Below, in pieces: positions 34,279 to 43,382 of a DNA stretch of 47,965 bases (position 1 is its first letter; every line of letters begins with the position of its first letter). The notes below the pieces were generated by a model. That model was not told the DNA's origin. It saw nothing but the letters and a program-made list of their open reading frames with translations, and did not search any database. This stretch comes from an uncultured Bacteroides sp. (GTDB lineage: Bacteria; Bacteroidota; Bacteroidia; Bacteroidales; Bacteroidaceae): contig CALUOU010000011.1 in assembly GCA_944322335.1 (NCBI GenBank), forward strand, positions 1 through 47,965, in the 5' to 3' direction. Both the position numbers and the translations under genes were made by a program.

Positions 34279-34932
34279 ATGATTCAAATAGAGACCATAG
34301 TTGATTTATTGTGGAAAGGCTTTCTCATCGGTGTGATTGTGTCTGCGCCATTGGGTCCTGTGGGAGTGTTGTGCATCCAGCGCACGCTGAACAAAGGGCG
34401 TTGGTATGGTTTTGTCACTGGTGTAGGAGCTGCCTTGAGCGACATTATGTACGCATTGCTCACGGGCTATGGCATGAGCTTTGTGTTTGATTACGTCAAC
34501 AAAAACATATTTTATCTCCAGCTCTTCGGCAGTATTCTGCTTTGCTTTTTCGGCATCTACACGTTCCGCAGCAATCCCGTGCGCTCCATTCGGCCGGCTT
34601 CCACGAGTAAAGGGTCTTATTTCCATAATTTCGTCACTGCATTTGCCGTCACGCTTTCCAATCCTTTGATCATCTTCCTTTTTGTGGGGTTGTTTGCCCG
34701 TTTCTCGTTTGTCAGCGAAGGGGTCTTGGTGTCTGAAGCCGTGTTGGGCTACCTGTCTATCATCTTAGGCGCATTGTCCTGGTGGTTCGGCATTACCTAT
34801 TTTGTAAACAAGGTGCGCAAGCAGTTCAATCTGAGAGGCATCTGGGTGCTGAACCGCATCATCGGCAGCATTGTGGTGGTGGTGTCTCTCATCGGACTGG
34901 TCTTCACGCTGATGGGAGAATCATTGTACTGA
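34279..34932 (+). CDS. LysE/RhtB-family transporter
   Basis: A 217-residue inner-membrane protein with about six hydrophobic helices. Near the N-terminus is the family signature GVIVSAPLGPVGVLCIQRTLNKGRWYG, split here by its Pro-Leu-Gly-Pro core, followed by GVGAALSDIMYALL. The LysE family exports amino acids or related small molecules. The substrate here is unknown. TLSNPLIIFLFVGLFARF in the middle matches the second conserved helix. The gene is followed after 51 bases by the DUF4924 gene. Confidence 0.85.
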   Translation: MIQIETIVDLLWKGFLIGVIVSAPLGPVGVLCIQRTLNKGRWYGFVTGVGAALSDIMYALLTGYGMSFVFDYVNKNIFYLQLFGSILLCFFGIYTFRSNPVRSIRPASTSKGSYFHNFVTAFAVTLSNPLIIFLFVGLFARFSFVSEGVLVSEAVLGYLSIILGALSWWFGITYFVNKVRKQFNLRGIWVLNRIIGSIVVVVSLIGLVFTLMGESLY

Positions 34933-34983
34933 CATCAAGCGTACCGCACCGATAGAAAACGAAGAAGAGGAGGACAAGAGGAT

Positions 34984-35523
34984 ATGAAGATTGCAAGAAG
35001 GCTGAGAGAAGAAAACATAGCCGAGTATCTTATTTATATGTGGCAAGTGGAGGATCTGATTCGTGCCAACGGTTGCGACATCCATGCTTTGCAGAGGAAT
35101 GTCATTTCCCGTTATCCCGAAGCCGAACGCCCGGAGCTTGCGGAATGGTATGGCAATCTGGTCGAGATGATGCGTGCGGAGGGAGTGAAAGAAAGGGGAC
35201 ACTTGCAGATCAACCGCAATGTTCTCCAGAGCCTGACAGAGTTGCATGCCGCCCTGCTTTCGTCTGCTAAATATCCGTTTTACAACGCTGCCTATTTCAA
35301 GGCTCTTCCTTTTATCGTAGAGTTGCGCCAAAAGAACGGGAAGAAAGAGGAGCCTGAGCTGGAGACTTGTTTTGAAGCCATGTATGGAGTCTTGCTGCTG
35401 AAACTCCAGAAAAAGGGAATCACACCAGGCACAGCCAAGGCTTTGGAGGCCATCAGCGGTTTCCTTTCGTTATTGGCCAATTATTATAGCAAGGACCGAA
35501 AGGGGGAATTGGAACTGGAATGA
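34984..35523 (+). CDS. DUF4924 family protein
   Basis: A 179-residue protein with no signal peptide or membrane helix, predicted mostly alpha-helical. It starts MKIARRLREENIAEYLIYMWQ and carries LRANGCD-like LIRANGCDIHAL, EWYGNLVEMMRAEGV and HLQINRNVLQSLTELH. I recognise it as the Bacteroidetes-restricted DUF4924 family, whose function is not known to me. It sits between a LysE exporter and rfbD without obvious functional link. Confidence 0.8.
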   Translation: MKIARRLREENIAEYLIYMWQVEDLIRANGCDIHALQRNVISRYPEAERPELAEWYGNLVEMMRAEGVKERGHLQINRNVLQSLTELHAALLSSAKYPFYNAAYFKALPFIVELRQKNGKKEEPELETCFEAMYGVLLLKLQKKGITPGTAKALEAISGFLSLLANYYSKDRKGELELE

Positions 35524-35581
35524 TAAAGAGAATAATGTTTTTGCATGAGATAGCATTAAAATCATAAAAGGATAAAAAACT

Positions 35582-36442
35582 ATGAGAATATTAGTAACCG
35601 GAGCCAACGGGCAACTTGGCAATGAAATGCGGAGGCTTTCTGCTGAGAATCCGCAACACTCTTATTTGTTTACCGACGTGCAGGAGCTGGATATCTGCAA
35701 CGAACAGGCGGTCAAGGCTTGTGTCAGGGAAAACGGTGTGGAGCTTATTGTGAATTGTGCCGCTTATACAGCTGTGGACAAGGCTGAAGACAATGCAGAG
35801 TTTTGTGATCGCCTCAATCATTTGGCTCCAGGCTACCTGGCTGACGCAGCTGAGGCTTGTGGCGCCGCGCTGATCCAGGTTTCCACCGATTATGTTTTTG
35901 ACGGCACTGCCCATATACCCTATGCCGAGGATGTGGTTCCTTGCCCCAATTCGGTGTATGGACGCACTAAATTGGATGGAGAGAAGGCTGTGATGAGCCG
36001 TTGCTCGCGAGCCATGATCATCCGCACTGCCTGGCTGTATTCCACCTTTGGCAACAATTTTGTCAAGACCATGATCCGCCTGGGAAAAGAGCGTGAACGG
36101 CTGGGGGTCGTGTTTGATCAGATCGGCACACCTACTTATGCCCGCGATCTGGCGCGTGTCATTTTCTGCGCAATCAATCAAGGCATCGTGCCCGGCATTT
36201 ATCATTTCAGCAATGAAGGGGTTTGCTCTTGGTATGATTTTACATTGGCCATCCATCGGCTGGCCGGCATTGCCACTTGTAAGGTCAGTCCTCTGCACAC
36301 TGATGAATACCCGGCCAAGGCTCCGAGACCCCATTATTCCGTGTTGGACAAAACCAAAATCAAGCGGACTTTCGGCTTCGAGATTCCTCATTGGGAGGAA
36401 AGTCTGGCCGATTGCGTAGGGCTTCTGTTGAAGGAGGCTTGA
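35582..36442 (+). CDS. rfbD: dTDP-4-dehydrorhamnose reductase
   Basis: NADPH-dependent short-chain dehydrogenase making dTDP-L-rhamnose for surface polysaccharide, the last step of that pathway. The 286 residues show the Rossmann motif GANGQLG (7-13), NCAAYTAVDKAED, the STDYVFDG block and the catalytic Tyr126/Lys130 (SVYGRTK). C-terminal substrate-binding segments include GIYHFSNEGVCSWYDF and YPAKAPRPHYSVLDKTKI. The other rfb genes are not in the window. It is an isolated copy between DUF4924 and prfC, a placement that is common in Bacteroides. Confidence 0.94.
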   Translation: MRILVTGANGQLGNEMRRLSAENPQHSYLFTDVQELDICNEQAVKACVRENGVELIVNCAAYTAVDKAEDNAEFCDRLNHLAPGYLADAAEACGAALIQVSTDYVFDGTAHIPYAEDVVPCPNSVYGRTKLDGEKAVMSRCSRAMIIRTAWLYSTFGNNFVKTMIRLGKERERLGVVFDQIGTPTYARDLARVIFCAINQGIVPGIYHFSNEGVCSWYDFTLAIHRLAGIATCKVSPLHTDEYPAKAPRPHYSVLDKTKIKRTFGFEIPHWEESLADCVGLLLKEA

Positions 36443-36486
36443 CAAGTCTGTGTTAATACATGCATTTTTAGACTTTAGATACCTAT

Positions 36487-38058
36487 ATGGCTAATCAAGA
36501 AATAGAAAGAAGAAGAACCTTTGCCATTATAGCCCATCCGGATGCCGGTAAGACATCGCTTACTGAGAAACTTTTGCTTTTTGGCGGGCAGATACAGGTG
36601 GCTGGAGCGGTAAAGAGCAACAAAATCAAGAAAACAGCCACATCTGACTGGATGGACATCGAGAAGCAGCGAGGCATATCGGTCACAACCTCAGTGATGG
36701 AGTTTGACTATCAGGGATATAAGATCAATATCCTCGATACGCCGGGACACCAGGATTTTGCGGAAGACACCTATCGCACGCTGACTGCCGTAGACAGTGT
36801 GATCATCGTGGTGGATGGAGCCAAGGGTGTGGAGACACAAACCCGTAAGCTGATGGAAGTGTGCCGGATGCGTAATACGCCCGTCATCATCTTTGTCAAC
36901 AAGATGGACCGTGAGGCGAAAGATCCTTTCGACCTGATGGACGAGTTGGAGGATGAGCTGCATATTCATGTCCGTCCGCTGACATGGCCCATTGAGAGTG
37001 GCGTGCGTTTTAAGGGGGTGTATAATATCTATGAACGCAATCTTAATCTTTTCCAGCCTTCCAAGCAGGTGGTCACAGAAAAGGTGGCGGTAGACATCCA
37101 GACCGAGGAACTGGAGCGGCACATCGGAGAACAACTGGCTGAAAGGCTTCGCAATGAGTTGGAACTGATAGAAGGCGTTTATCCTGAGTTTCAGGTGGAG
37201 GACTATCTGAAAGGCGAGCTGGCACCCGTATTCTTCGGTTCGGCATTGAACAATTTCGGCGTGGAGGAGTTGCTGAATTGCTTTGTGGAGATCGCTCCCA
37301 GTCCCCGTCCCGTCAAAGCCGAGGAGCGGGCTGTCATGCCCGATGAGCCGAAGTTTACCGGCTTTATATTCAAGATAACGGCTAACATCGATCCCAACCA
37401 CCGTTCGTGTGTGGCGTTCTGCAAGATCTGTTCGGGCAAGTTTGTACGCAATGCTCCTTATTATCACGTGCGCCATGACAAGACGATGCGTTTTTCCAGC
37501 CCCACACAGTTTATGGCCCAGCGCAAGACGACCATTGACGAGGCATGGGCAGGAGACATCATCGGTTTGCCGGACAATGGGACCTTTAAGATTGGCGATA
37601 CCCTGACGGAAGGAGAGCATTTGCATTTCAGGGGGTTGCCAAGTTTCTCGCCGGAGATGTTCAAGTACATTGAAAACGCCGATCCCATGAGACAGAAACA
37701 ATTGGCCAAAGGCATTGACCAGTTGATGGATGAGGGTGTGGCGCAATTGTTCATTAATCAGTTCAATGGACGTAAGATCATAGGTACGGTAGGGCAATTG
37801 CAGTTTGAGGTCATTCAGTACAGGCTTGAGAATGAGTATAATGCCAAGTGCCGATGGGAGCCGGTCAGCCTTTACAAAGCCTGCTGGATAGAAAGTGACA
37901 GCTCCGAGGAGTTGGAAGCTTTCAAGAAGCGTAAATATCAGTACATGGCCAAAGACCGCGAAGGGCGTGATGTGTTTTTGGCCGATAGCAGTTATGTCTT
38001 GCAAATGGCGCAAATGGACTTCAAGCACATTAAATTCCATTTCAGCAGTGAGTTTTGA
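36487..38058 (+). CDS. prfC: Peptide chain release factor 3
   Basis: Translational GTPase that removes RF1/RF2 from the ribosome after peptide release. The length, 523 residues, is normal. GTPase motifs are P-loop [10 protein letters not shown] (16-25), the switch I segment RGISVTTSV (62-70), DTPGHQDF (84-91) and NKMD (138-141). RF3-specific parts follow, such as [28 protein letters not shown], split by its beta-barrel domain II, and the C-terminal domain III ([18 protein letters not shown]). A good terminator follows the gene at 38142. Confidence 0.96.
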   Translation: MANQEIERRRTFAIIAHPDAGKTSLTEKLLLFGGQIQVAGAVKSNKIKKTATSDWMDIEKQRGISVTTSVMEFDYQGYKINILDTPGHQDFAEDTYRTLTAVDSVIIVVDGAKGVETQTRKLMEVCRMRNTPVIIFVNKMDREAKDPFDLMDELEDELHIHVRPLTWPIESGVRFKGVYNIYERNLNLFQPSKQVVTEKVAVDIQTEELERHIGEQLAERLRNELELIEGVYPEFQVEDYLKGELAPVFFGSALNNFGVEELLNCFVEIAPSPRPVKAEERAVMPDEPKFTGFIFKITANIDPNHRSCVAFCKICSGKFVRNAPYYHVRHDKTMRFSSPTQFMAQRKTTIDEAWAGDIIGLPDNGTFKIGDTLTEGEHLHFRGLPSFSPEMFKYIENADPMRQKQLAKGIDQLMDEGVAQLFINQFNGRKIIGTVGQLQFEVIQYRLENEYNAKCRWEPVSLYKACWIESDSSEELEAFKKRKYQYMAKDREGRDVFLADSSYVLQMAQMDFKHIKFHFSSEF

Positions 38059-38141
38059 GCCTTCTCTGTTGTTGAATGGAGAAGAGGAAACGGGCCGATG
38101 GCTTTGTTTCGGAAACAGAAGCCGATAGCAGTAGATGAGTG

Positions 38142-38181
38142 GCCGACACCACCAATCTGTGCTGTCGGCTTGATTCTTTTT
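38142..38181 (+). terminator. Rho-independent terminator after prfC
   Basis: GCCGACA (38142-38148) pairs with TGTCGGC (38163-38169), followed by TTGATTCTTTTT. The 338-base gap 38059-38396 holds this terminator, another bulged stem at about 38099-38123 and the rseC promoter. No convincing gene lies there. Confidence 0.8.
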
Positions 38182-38339
38182 GGGGAGAGGACAGTTTTGG
38201 AGAACATGGGGCATTATGGGCTAACAATTCTTTTCACGCTTCTTTCTAAAAAAAGCGGTCATAGCAGCTTCAACCTGTCAGAGCCGATAGGAAATAACCT
38301 AAAAAACGTTATCATGATTAGAAAAAGCCGTTGTTTCGC

Positions 38340-38368
38340 TTGCAATTCATAAATAATGTGTACTTTTG
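38340..38368 (+). promoter_or_regulatory. Promoter of the rseC-rnf operon
   Basis: A -33-like TTG (38340-38342) and a perfect -7 box TACTTTTG (38361-38368) are 18 bases apart, 28 bases before the rseC ATG. It follows the prfC terminator and is the only clear promoter ahead of the seven-gene Rnf cluster. Confidence 0.65.
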
Positions 38369-38396
38369 TGGAAATTTGTAATGCTAACATAGCAAA

Positions 38397-38843
38397 ATGG
38401 CAAATACTATCAAACATCCGGGTATCGTGGAAAACATAGAAGGCACTCATTTGCAAGTACGGATTGTGCAGACATCCGCATGTGACGCCTGCCGCGCAAA
38501 GGGGCATTGTGTCACGGCCGATGCTCAAGAAAAACTGATTGATGTCTTCGATGCCGAGGCTTCGTCCTATCAGCCGGGCGAAAGCGTATGGGTGACGGCC
38601 CATTGGTCAATGGGCGGCAGGGCTGTTTTGCTGGCTTTTGTGATACCTTTCCTGCTGATACTGTTCTCTTTGTTTCTTTGGATGGGTATGTGGGGCGACG
38701 AGCTTGGGGCATCTCTTTGTTCGCTGGCCATTCTTGTGCTCTATTATCTCTTCCTTTATTTCCGGAGAGGGCGGTTGCAGCGTCAGTTCTCTTTTTCCAT
38801 TGAGCCAAGGAGTGAGATTTGCGAAGAGTCAATGATCAACTGA
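38397..38843 (+). CDS. RseC-family protein (SoxR-reducing/Rnf accessory)
   Basis: A 148-residue membrane protein of the RseC/MucC family, which in proteobacteria helps reduce SoxR together with the Rnf/Rsx complex. It has an N-terminal soluble domain with a cysteine cluster, Cys29-x2-Cys32-x5-Cys38 (SACDACRAKGHC), and two transmembrane helices (about 80-98 and 103-122). A short basic tail follows. It is the first gene of the rnf operon, 24 bases before rnfB. The Cys cluster might bind metal or an iron-sulfur cluster, and a role in Rnf maturation or electron transfer is inferred from context. Confidence 0.87.
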   Translation: MANTIKHPGIVENIEGTHLQVRIVQTSACDACRAKGHCVTADAQEKLIDVFDAEASSYQPGESVWVTAHWSMGGRAVLLAFVIPFLLILFSLFLWMGMWGDELGASLCSLAILVLYYLFLYFRRGRLQRQFSFSIEPRSEICEESMIN

Positions 38844-38867
38844 TTTTTTAAATAAGAGTAGATTGAT

Positions 38868-39734
38868 ATGAATGTAATTCTGATAGCAGTAATATCGTTG
38901 GGCTTGATTGCGTTGATTTCCGCAACAGTCTTATACGTAGCTTCTAAGAAATTTGCTGTGTACGAAGATCCCCGCATTGCCCGCGTGGCGGCTGTCTTGC
39001 CTCAGGCCAATTGTGGAGGCTGTGGTTATCCGGGTTGTGCGGGATTTGCCGGCGCTTGCGTGAAAGCCGGATCATTGGAAGGCAAATTCTGTCCGGTAGG
39101 CGGACAAGATGTAATGAACCAAGTGGCTGGGATATTAGGAGTAGAGTCAGTCGTGTCCGAGCCTATGGTGGCCGTGGTGCGATGCGATGGCAGCTGTGCC
39201 AATCGTCCTCACACCAATCAATACGACGGGGCTAAAAATTGTGCGATAGCCGCTTCTTTATATGGAGGTGAGACAGGATGCGCATATGGATGTTTGGGAT
39301 GTGGGGATTGTGTGTCCGCCTGTCAGTTTGGCGGCATCCGCATGAATCCTGAGACGGGCTTGCCGGAAGTGGACGAGGAGATATGCACGGCCTGCGGGTC
39401 TTGTGCCAAAGCCTGTCCGAGAAACATCATCGAATTGCGTCCCAAGGGAAAAAAATCACGCCGTGTCTATGTGAGTTGCGTCAACCGGGACAAAGGGGGA
39501 GTCGCGCGGAAAGCTTGCACGGCAGCTTGTATTGGATGCGGCAAGTGTGTCAAGGTATGTCCCTTTGAGGCCATTACTTTGGAAAACAATCTTGCCTATA
39601 TCGACTATCACAAGTGCAAGTCGTGTCGGAAGTGTGAGGAAGTGTGTCCTCAGAAAGCCATAGTGGCGCTCAATTTCCCGCCCCGTAAGCCCAAAGCTGA
39701 AGAGGCTTCTCAAGAAGAAGTAGTGAATCCATAA
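38868..39734 (+). CDS. rnfB: Rnf complex subunit B, ferredoxin-type
   Basis: Electron-entry subunit of the Rnf ferredoxin:NAD+ oxidoreductase, taking electrons from reduced ferredoxin. The 288 residues have an N-terminal membrane anchor (about 3-25), then a [4Fe-4S] domain with Cys49, Cys52, Cys57 and Cys75 (NCGGCGYPGC). Several ferredoxin motifs follow: CAYGCLGCGDCVSAC, CTACGSCAKACP, CIGCGKCVKVCP and CKSCRKCEEVCP. That is a multi-cluster protein of normal length. It is the first true Rnf subunit gene, followed after 18 bases by rnfC. Confidence 0.95.
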   Translation: MNVILIAVISLGLIALISATVLYVASKKFAVYEDPRIARVAAVLPQANCGGCGYPGCAGFAGACVKAGSLEGKFCPVGGQDVMNQVAGILGVESVVSEPMVAVVRCDGSCANRPHTNQYDGAKNCAIAASLYGGETGCAYGCLGCGDCVSACQFGGIRMNPETGLPEVDEEICTACGSCAKACPRNIIELRPKGKKSRRVYVSCVNRDKGGVARKACTAACIGCGKCVKVCPFEAITLENNLAYIDYHKCKSCRKCEEVCPQKAIVALNFPPRKPKAEEASQEEVVNP

Positions 39735-39752
39735 AAAAATGAAGAACGACAT

Positions 39753-41090
39753 ATGTTGAAGACCTTTTCAATTGGTGGAATTCATCCACAGGAAAACAAA
39801 CTCTCGGCACATCAGTCCATTGCTCAAGCCGGCCTTCCCGCCAGGGCTGTGATCCTGTTAGGGCAGCATATCGGTGCTCCGGCTAAACCTGTTGTGGGCA
39901 AGGGAGATGTGGTGAAAGTAGGTACCAAGATAGCCGAGGCCGGCGGATTTGTGTCGGCTGCTGTCCATGCTTCGGTCAGTGGCAGAGTGACTAAGATTGA
40001 TACCGTGGTCGATGCAAGCGGATATGCCAAACCGGCCATTTTCATCGATGTGGAAGGAGACGAATGGGAAGAAAGCATTGACCGAACAGACACATTGGTG
40101 AAGGAATGCATCCTTTCCTCTGAAGAAATTGTAAAGAAAATAGCCGATGCTGGCATTGTGGGATTGGGAGGCGCTTGTTTCCCTACACATGTCAAGTTGA
40201 CCCCTCCTCCTGCCAGCAAAGCCGAGTGTGTTGTTATCAACGCTGTGGAATGTGAGCCGTATCTGACCGCTGACCATCAGCTGATGCTCGAACATGCCGA
40301 GGAGATTATGGTGGGCGTGTTTTTGCTGATGAGGGCTGTGAAGGTAAACAAAGCCTTTATCGGCATTGAGAACAACAAGCCAGATGCCATCCGGCTGATG
40401 ACAAAGGTTGCGGCTTCCTATGCAGGCATCGAAGTGGTTCCCCTGAAGATGAAATATCCCCAGGGGGGCGAAAAACAGCTGATCGATGCCATTATCCGGC
40501 GACAAGTGGCTGCTGGTGCCTTGCCCATCTCTACGGGGGCAGTGGTGCAAAATGTGGGTACCGTTTTCGCTGTCTATCAGGCAGTCCAGAAAAACAAGCC
40601 TCTGTTTGAGCGGGTGGTGACCGTCACAGGAAAGAGCCTGAAACAGCCTTCCAATTTGTTGGTTCGTATCGGCACGCCAGTGGCTCAGTTGATAGAGGCA
40701 TGCGGAGGTTTGCCGGAAGATACGGGCAAGATCATCTGTGGCGGACCCATGATGGGGAAAGCACTGGCTCATACAGAAGTGCCAACAGTAAAAGGCACTT
40801 CAGGCATCCTTCTGATGACTCGAGAGGAAGCCAGACGGAGGGAAGTGCAACCGTGCATCCGTTGTGCCAAGTGTGTGGATGTATGCCCCATGGGGCTGGA
40901 GCCTTACCTGCTGGCCACAGCTTCGGCTCACGCCCTGTTTGAGAAAGTGGAAAAAGAAGATATTATGTCGTGCGTCGAGTGTGGCTCTTGTCAGTACACT
41001 TGTCCTTCCAACCGTCCCATATTGGATTACATCCGTTTGGGAAAGAGTAAGGTCGGAGCCATGATACGTGCGCGTCAAGCTAAAAAGTAA
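39753..41090 (+). CDS. rnfC: Rnf complex subunit C
   Basis: Peripheral subunit that carries the NADH site, FMN and two [4Fe-4S] clusters. The 445 residues start with a short lipoyl-like region (KTFSIGGIHPQENKLSAHQ). A Rossmann-like NADH/FMN domain includes GIVGLGGACFPTHVKL and INAVECEPYLTADHQLM, and an SLBB domain includes TVTGKSLKQPSNLLVRIGTP. The cluster ligands begin at Cys368 (CIRCAKCVDVCP) and Cys407 (CVECGSCQYTCP). No long coiled C-terminal extension is present, unlike some proteobacterial RnfC. It ends 5 bases before rnfD. Confidence 0.95.
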   Translation: MLKTFSIGGIHPQENKLSAHQSIAQAGLPARAVILLGQHIGAPAKPVVGKGDVVKVGTKIAEAGGFVSAAVHASVSGRVTKIDTVVDASGYAKPAIFIDVEGDEWEESIDRTDTLVKECILSSEEIVKKIADAGIVGLGGACFPTHVKLTPPPASKAECVVINAVECEPYLTADHQLMLEHAEEIMVGVFLLMRAVKVNKAFIGIENNKPDAIRLMTKVAASYAGIEVVPLKMKYPQGGEKQLIDAIIRRQVAAGALPISTGAVVQNVGTVFAVYQAVQKNKPLFERVVTVTGKSLKQPSNLLVRIGTPVAQLIEACGGLPEDTGKIICGGPMMGKALAHTEVPTVKGTSGILLMTREEARRREVQPCIRCAKCVDVCPMGLEPYLLATASAHALFEKVEKEDIMSCVECGSCQYTCPSNRPILDYIRLGKSKVGAMIRARQAKK

Positions 41091-41095
41091 ACGCT

Positions 41096-42088
41096 ATGGA
41101 TAAATTGATTGTATCACTCTCCCCACATGTACACGGGGAGGACAGCGTACGCAGGAACATGTATGGAGTGCTGATAGCCCTGATCCCTGCATTCCTTGTG
41201 TCGCTTTGCTTTTTCGGGGTCGGGGCATTGATTGTCACTGCTGTGTCGGTGGTATCCTGTGTGTTTTTCGAATGGGCCATTGGCAAATTCTTGCTCAAAC
41301 GTCCTCAGACAACCATCAAGGACGGTTCTGCCATTATCACAGGCGTGTTGTTGGCTTTCAATCTGCCTTCCAATCTTCCGATATGGATCATTCTTATTGG
41401 TGCTTTGTTTGCCATTGGCGTTGTCAAGATGTCGTATGGAGGGTTGGGATGCAATCCTTTCAATCCTGCTTTGGCGGGACGTGTTTTCCTGTTGCTTTCC
41501 TTTCCGGCTCAGATGACCAGCTGGCCGGAGGTCGGACAGCTTCTGGTTTACACGGATGCTGAGACAGGAGCCACTCCTTTGGCCGTGCTCAAAGGCATAG
41601 CCAGCGGTGCGCCAGGCTTTTCTTTCGATCAGCTGCCTCAGGCATTTGACCTGTTGATAGGCAGGAATCCGGGATGTATAGGTGAGGTCAGCGCATTGGC
41701 CTTATTGATAGGATTGGCCTATATGCTGTGGAAAAAAATCATCACTTGGCACATCCCTGTATCCATTCTGCTGACGGTGTTTGTCTTTACCACTCTTATG
41801 CACTGGATCGATCCTTCCCGATATGCCGACGGGTTGACCCATTTGCTTACCGGAGGTCTGATGCTGGGAGCTGTTTTCATGGCTACTGATTATGTCACTT
41901 CGCCCATGTGCCATCGGGGTATGCTGCTCTACGGCGTGTGCATCGGCATCCTGACCGTGGTCATCCGTCTTTTCGGCTCTTATCCCGAAGGCATGTCCTT
42001 TGCCATCCTGATCATGAATGCCTTTACTCCGCTGATCAACACCTATGTTAAACCTAAACGCTTTGGGGAGGTAGCAAAGAAAAAATGA
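41096..42088 (+). CDS. rnfD: Rnf complex subunit D
   Basis: Integral membrane subunit thought to form the ion channel (Na+ or H+) and carry covalent FMN. The 330 residues contain about nine hydrophobic helices. The flavinylation motif Dxx(S/T)GA(S/T) is present as DAETGAT with acceptor Thr160, modified by an ApbE-type transferase not encoded here. GGLGCNPFNPALAGRVFL and ATDYVTSPMCHRGMLLYG are conserved helix segments of the RnfD/NqrB family. Its stop overlaps the rnfG start by four bases (ATGA). Confidence 0.95.
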   Translation: MDKLIVSLSPHVHGEDSVRRNMYGVLIALIPAFLVSLCFFGVGALIVTAVSVVSCVFFEWAIGKFLLKRPQTTIKDGSAIITGVLLAFNLPSNLPIWIILIGALFAIGVVKMSYGGLGCNPFNPALAGRVFLLLSFPAQMTSWPEVGQLLVYTDAETGATPLAVLKGIASGAPGFSFDQLPQAFDLLIGRNPGCIGEVSALALLIGLAYMLWKKIITWHIPVSILLTVFVFTTLMHWIDPSRYADGLTHLLTGGLMLGAVFMATDYVTSPMCHRGMLLYGVCIGILTVVIRLFGSYPEGMSFAILIMNAFTPLINTYVKPKRFGEVAKKK

Positions 42089-42762
42089 AGAAGTTAGCGT
42101 CATCTTTAAGAAATATGGTGCTCGTGCTTACGGGCGTGACAGCCGTATCTGTGGCTTTGCTGGCATACGTCTACGAGCTGACCAAAGCCCCGATTGCCCA
42201 AGCCCAGGCCAAGGCTCTGAGCGATGCGGTCAGCACAGTCATACCAGGGTTTGACAATGACCCCATTGCCGAAAAAAAGATCCAGCAGGTCAACGGAGTC
42301 TCCTACGTGGTCTATCCCGCCACCAAAGGAGGAGAATACATCGGTGCGGCCGTGGAAGCCTCGGCCATGGGGTTTGGTGGCGAACTCAAGATACTGGTGG
42401 GGTTTGATGCCCAAGGCAATGTCTTGGACTACTCCCTTTTGTCGCATGCGGAGACTCCCGGTCTCGGCTCGAAGGCCGATACATGGTTTAAGAAAGGAGG
42501 AAAGGGAGACATCATCGGCATGAATCCGGGCGAGGCTGTTCTTTCTGTCCGTAAGGACGGAGGCCGGATCGATGCCATCACCGCATCTACCATCACCTCC
42601 AGGGCTTTCCTGAATGCCGTAAATGCGGCATATGCAGCCTTCTCCGGACAGGAAAAGGCCGATGGAACGACAGGAGCCTCACAACAGACAGCTGATATGG
42701 AAAATGATGAAAACACTGCTGCGGTCAGCGCCAATCAAGAAAGGAGGGAAGAACATGAATAA
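42085..42762 (+). CDS. rnfG: Rnf complex subunit G
   Basis: Single-span subunit with covalent FMN facing the periplasm, part of the electron path across the membrane. The 225 residues begin with a membrane helix (about 9-30) and contain an FMN-binding domain. The flavinylation motif is DAITAST with acceptor Thr169, followed by ITSRAFLNAVN, in agreement with Dxx(S/T)gA(S/T). Upstream lies SHAETPGLGSKADTWFKKGG. The C-terminal tail is low-complexity and polar (TTGASQQTADMENDENTAA). It overlaps rnfD by four bases and rnfE by eight. Confidence 0.94.
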   Translation: MKKLASSLRNMVLVLTGVTAVSVALLAYVYELTKAPIAQAQAKALSDAVSTVIPGFDNDPIAEKKIQQVNGVSYVVYPATKGGEYIGAAVEASAMGFGGELKILVGFDAQGNVLDYSLLSHAETPGLGSKADTWFKKGGKGDIIGMNPGEAVLSVRKDGGRIDAITASTITSRAFLNAVNAAYAAFSGQEKADGTTGASQQTADMENDENTAAVSANQERREEHE

Positions 42763-43342
42763 TTTCAAGGTATTAATGAACGGGATTGTCAAGGAGAATC
42801 CCACGTTTGTTCTGCTGCTGGGCATGTGTCCTACGCTGGGCACCACCTCATCCGCCCTCAACGGCATGGGAATGGGGCTGGCCACGGCATTCGTGCTGGT
42901 TTGTTCCAATGCCGTCATCTCGCTTCTCAAGAACCTGATTCCCGACATGGTGCGCATTCCCGCTTTTGTCGTAGTGATCGCTTCCTTTGTGACCCTTTTG
43001 CAGATGCTCATGCAGGCATACGTGCCCGCTCTTTACGCCACATTGGGGCTTTTCATTCCGCTCATTGTGGTCAATTGTATCTTGCTGGGAAGAGCCGAAG
43101 CCTTTGCCGCCAAGAATGGCCCTGTGTCATCCTTGTTTGACGGACTGGGCATGGGATTGGGTTTCACGTTAGGCTTGACTTTGCTGGGTGCCGTGCGCGA
43201 ATTGCTGGGCACAGGCAAGGTGTTTGGTCTCACCCTTTTCCCTGAAGACTATGGAATGCTTGCTTTTGTGCTGGCACCTGGCGCCTTTATCGCTCTTGGC
43301 TACCTCATTGCCGTGGTCAACAGACTGAAAAAAGCCAATTGA
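42755..43342 (+). CDS. rnfE: Rnf complex subunit E
   Basis: Polytopic subunit of the Rnf core, homologous to RnfA but inserted in the opposite topology. The longest frame starts at 42623, inside rnfG. I use the ATG at 42755, which gives the family start MNNFKVLMNGIVKENPTFVL and is preceded by AAAGGAGGG, a real Shine-Dalgarno, rare in this window. That makes 195 residues with six hydrophobic helices and LLGMCPTLGTTSSALNGMGMG, a Cys-containing motif for the membrane-embedded cluster shared with RnfA, plus ITVV-like PLIVVNCILLGRAEAF. It overlaps rnfG by eight bases. Confidence 0.95.
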   Translation: MNNFKVLMNGIVKENPTFVLLLGMCPTLGTTSSALNGMGMGLATAFVLVCSNAVISLLKNLIPDMVRIPAFVVVIASFVTLLQMLMQAYVPALYATLGLFIPLIVVNCILLGRAEAFAAKNGPVSSLFDGLGMGLGFTLGLTLLGAVRELLGTGKVFGLTLFPEDYGMLAFVLAPGAFIALGYLIAVVNRLKKAN

Positions 43343-43382
43343 ACATTAACTATTCATCATTAACCATTAACTGTTTGCGATC

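Noticed and set aside
36691-38214. Minus-strand open frame of 507 codons opposite prfC
   Set aside because: It is antisense to a clear release factor 3 gene. Long antisense frames are common in this codon usage.
38098-38352. Open frame of 84 codons between prfC and rseC
   Set aside because: It runs through the prfC terminator and has no recognisable motif or promoter.
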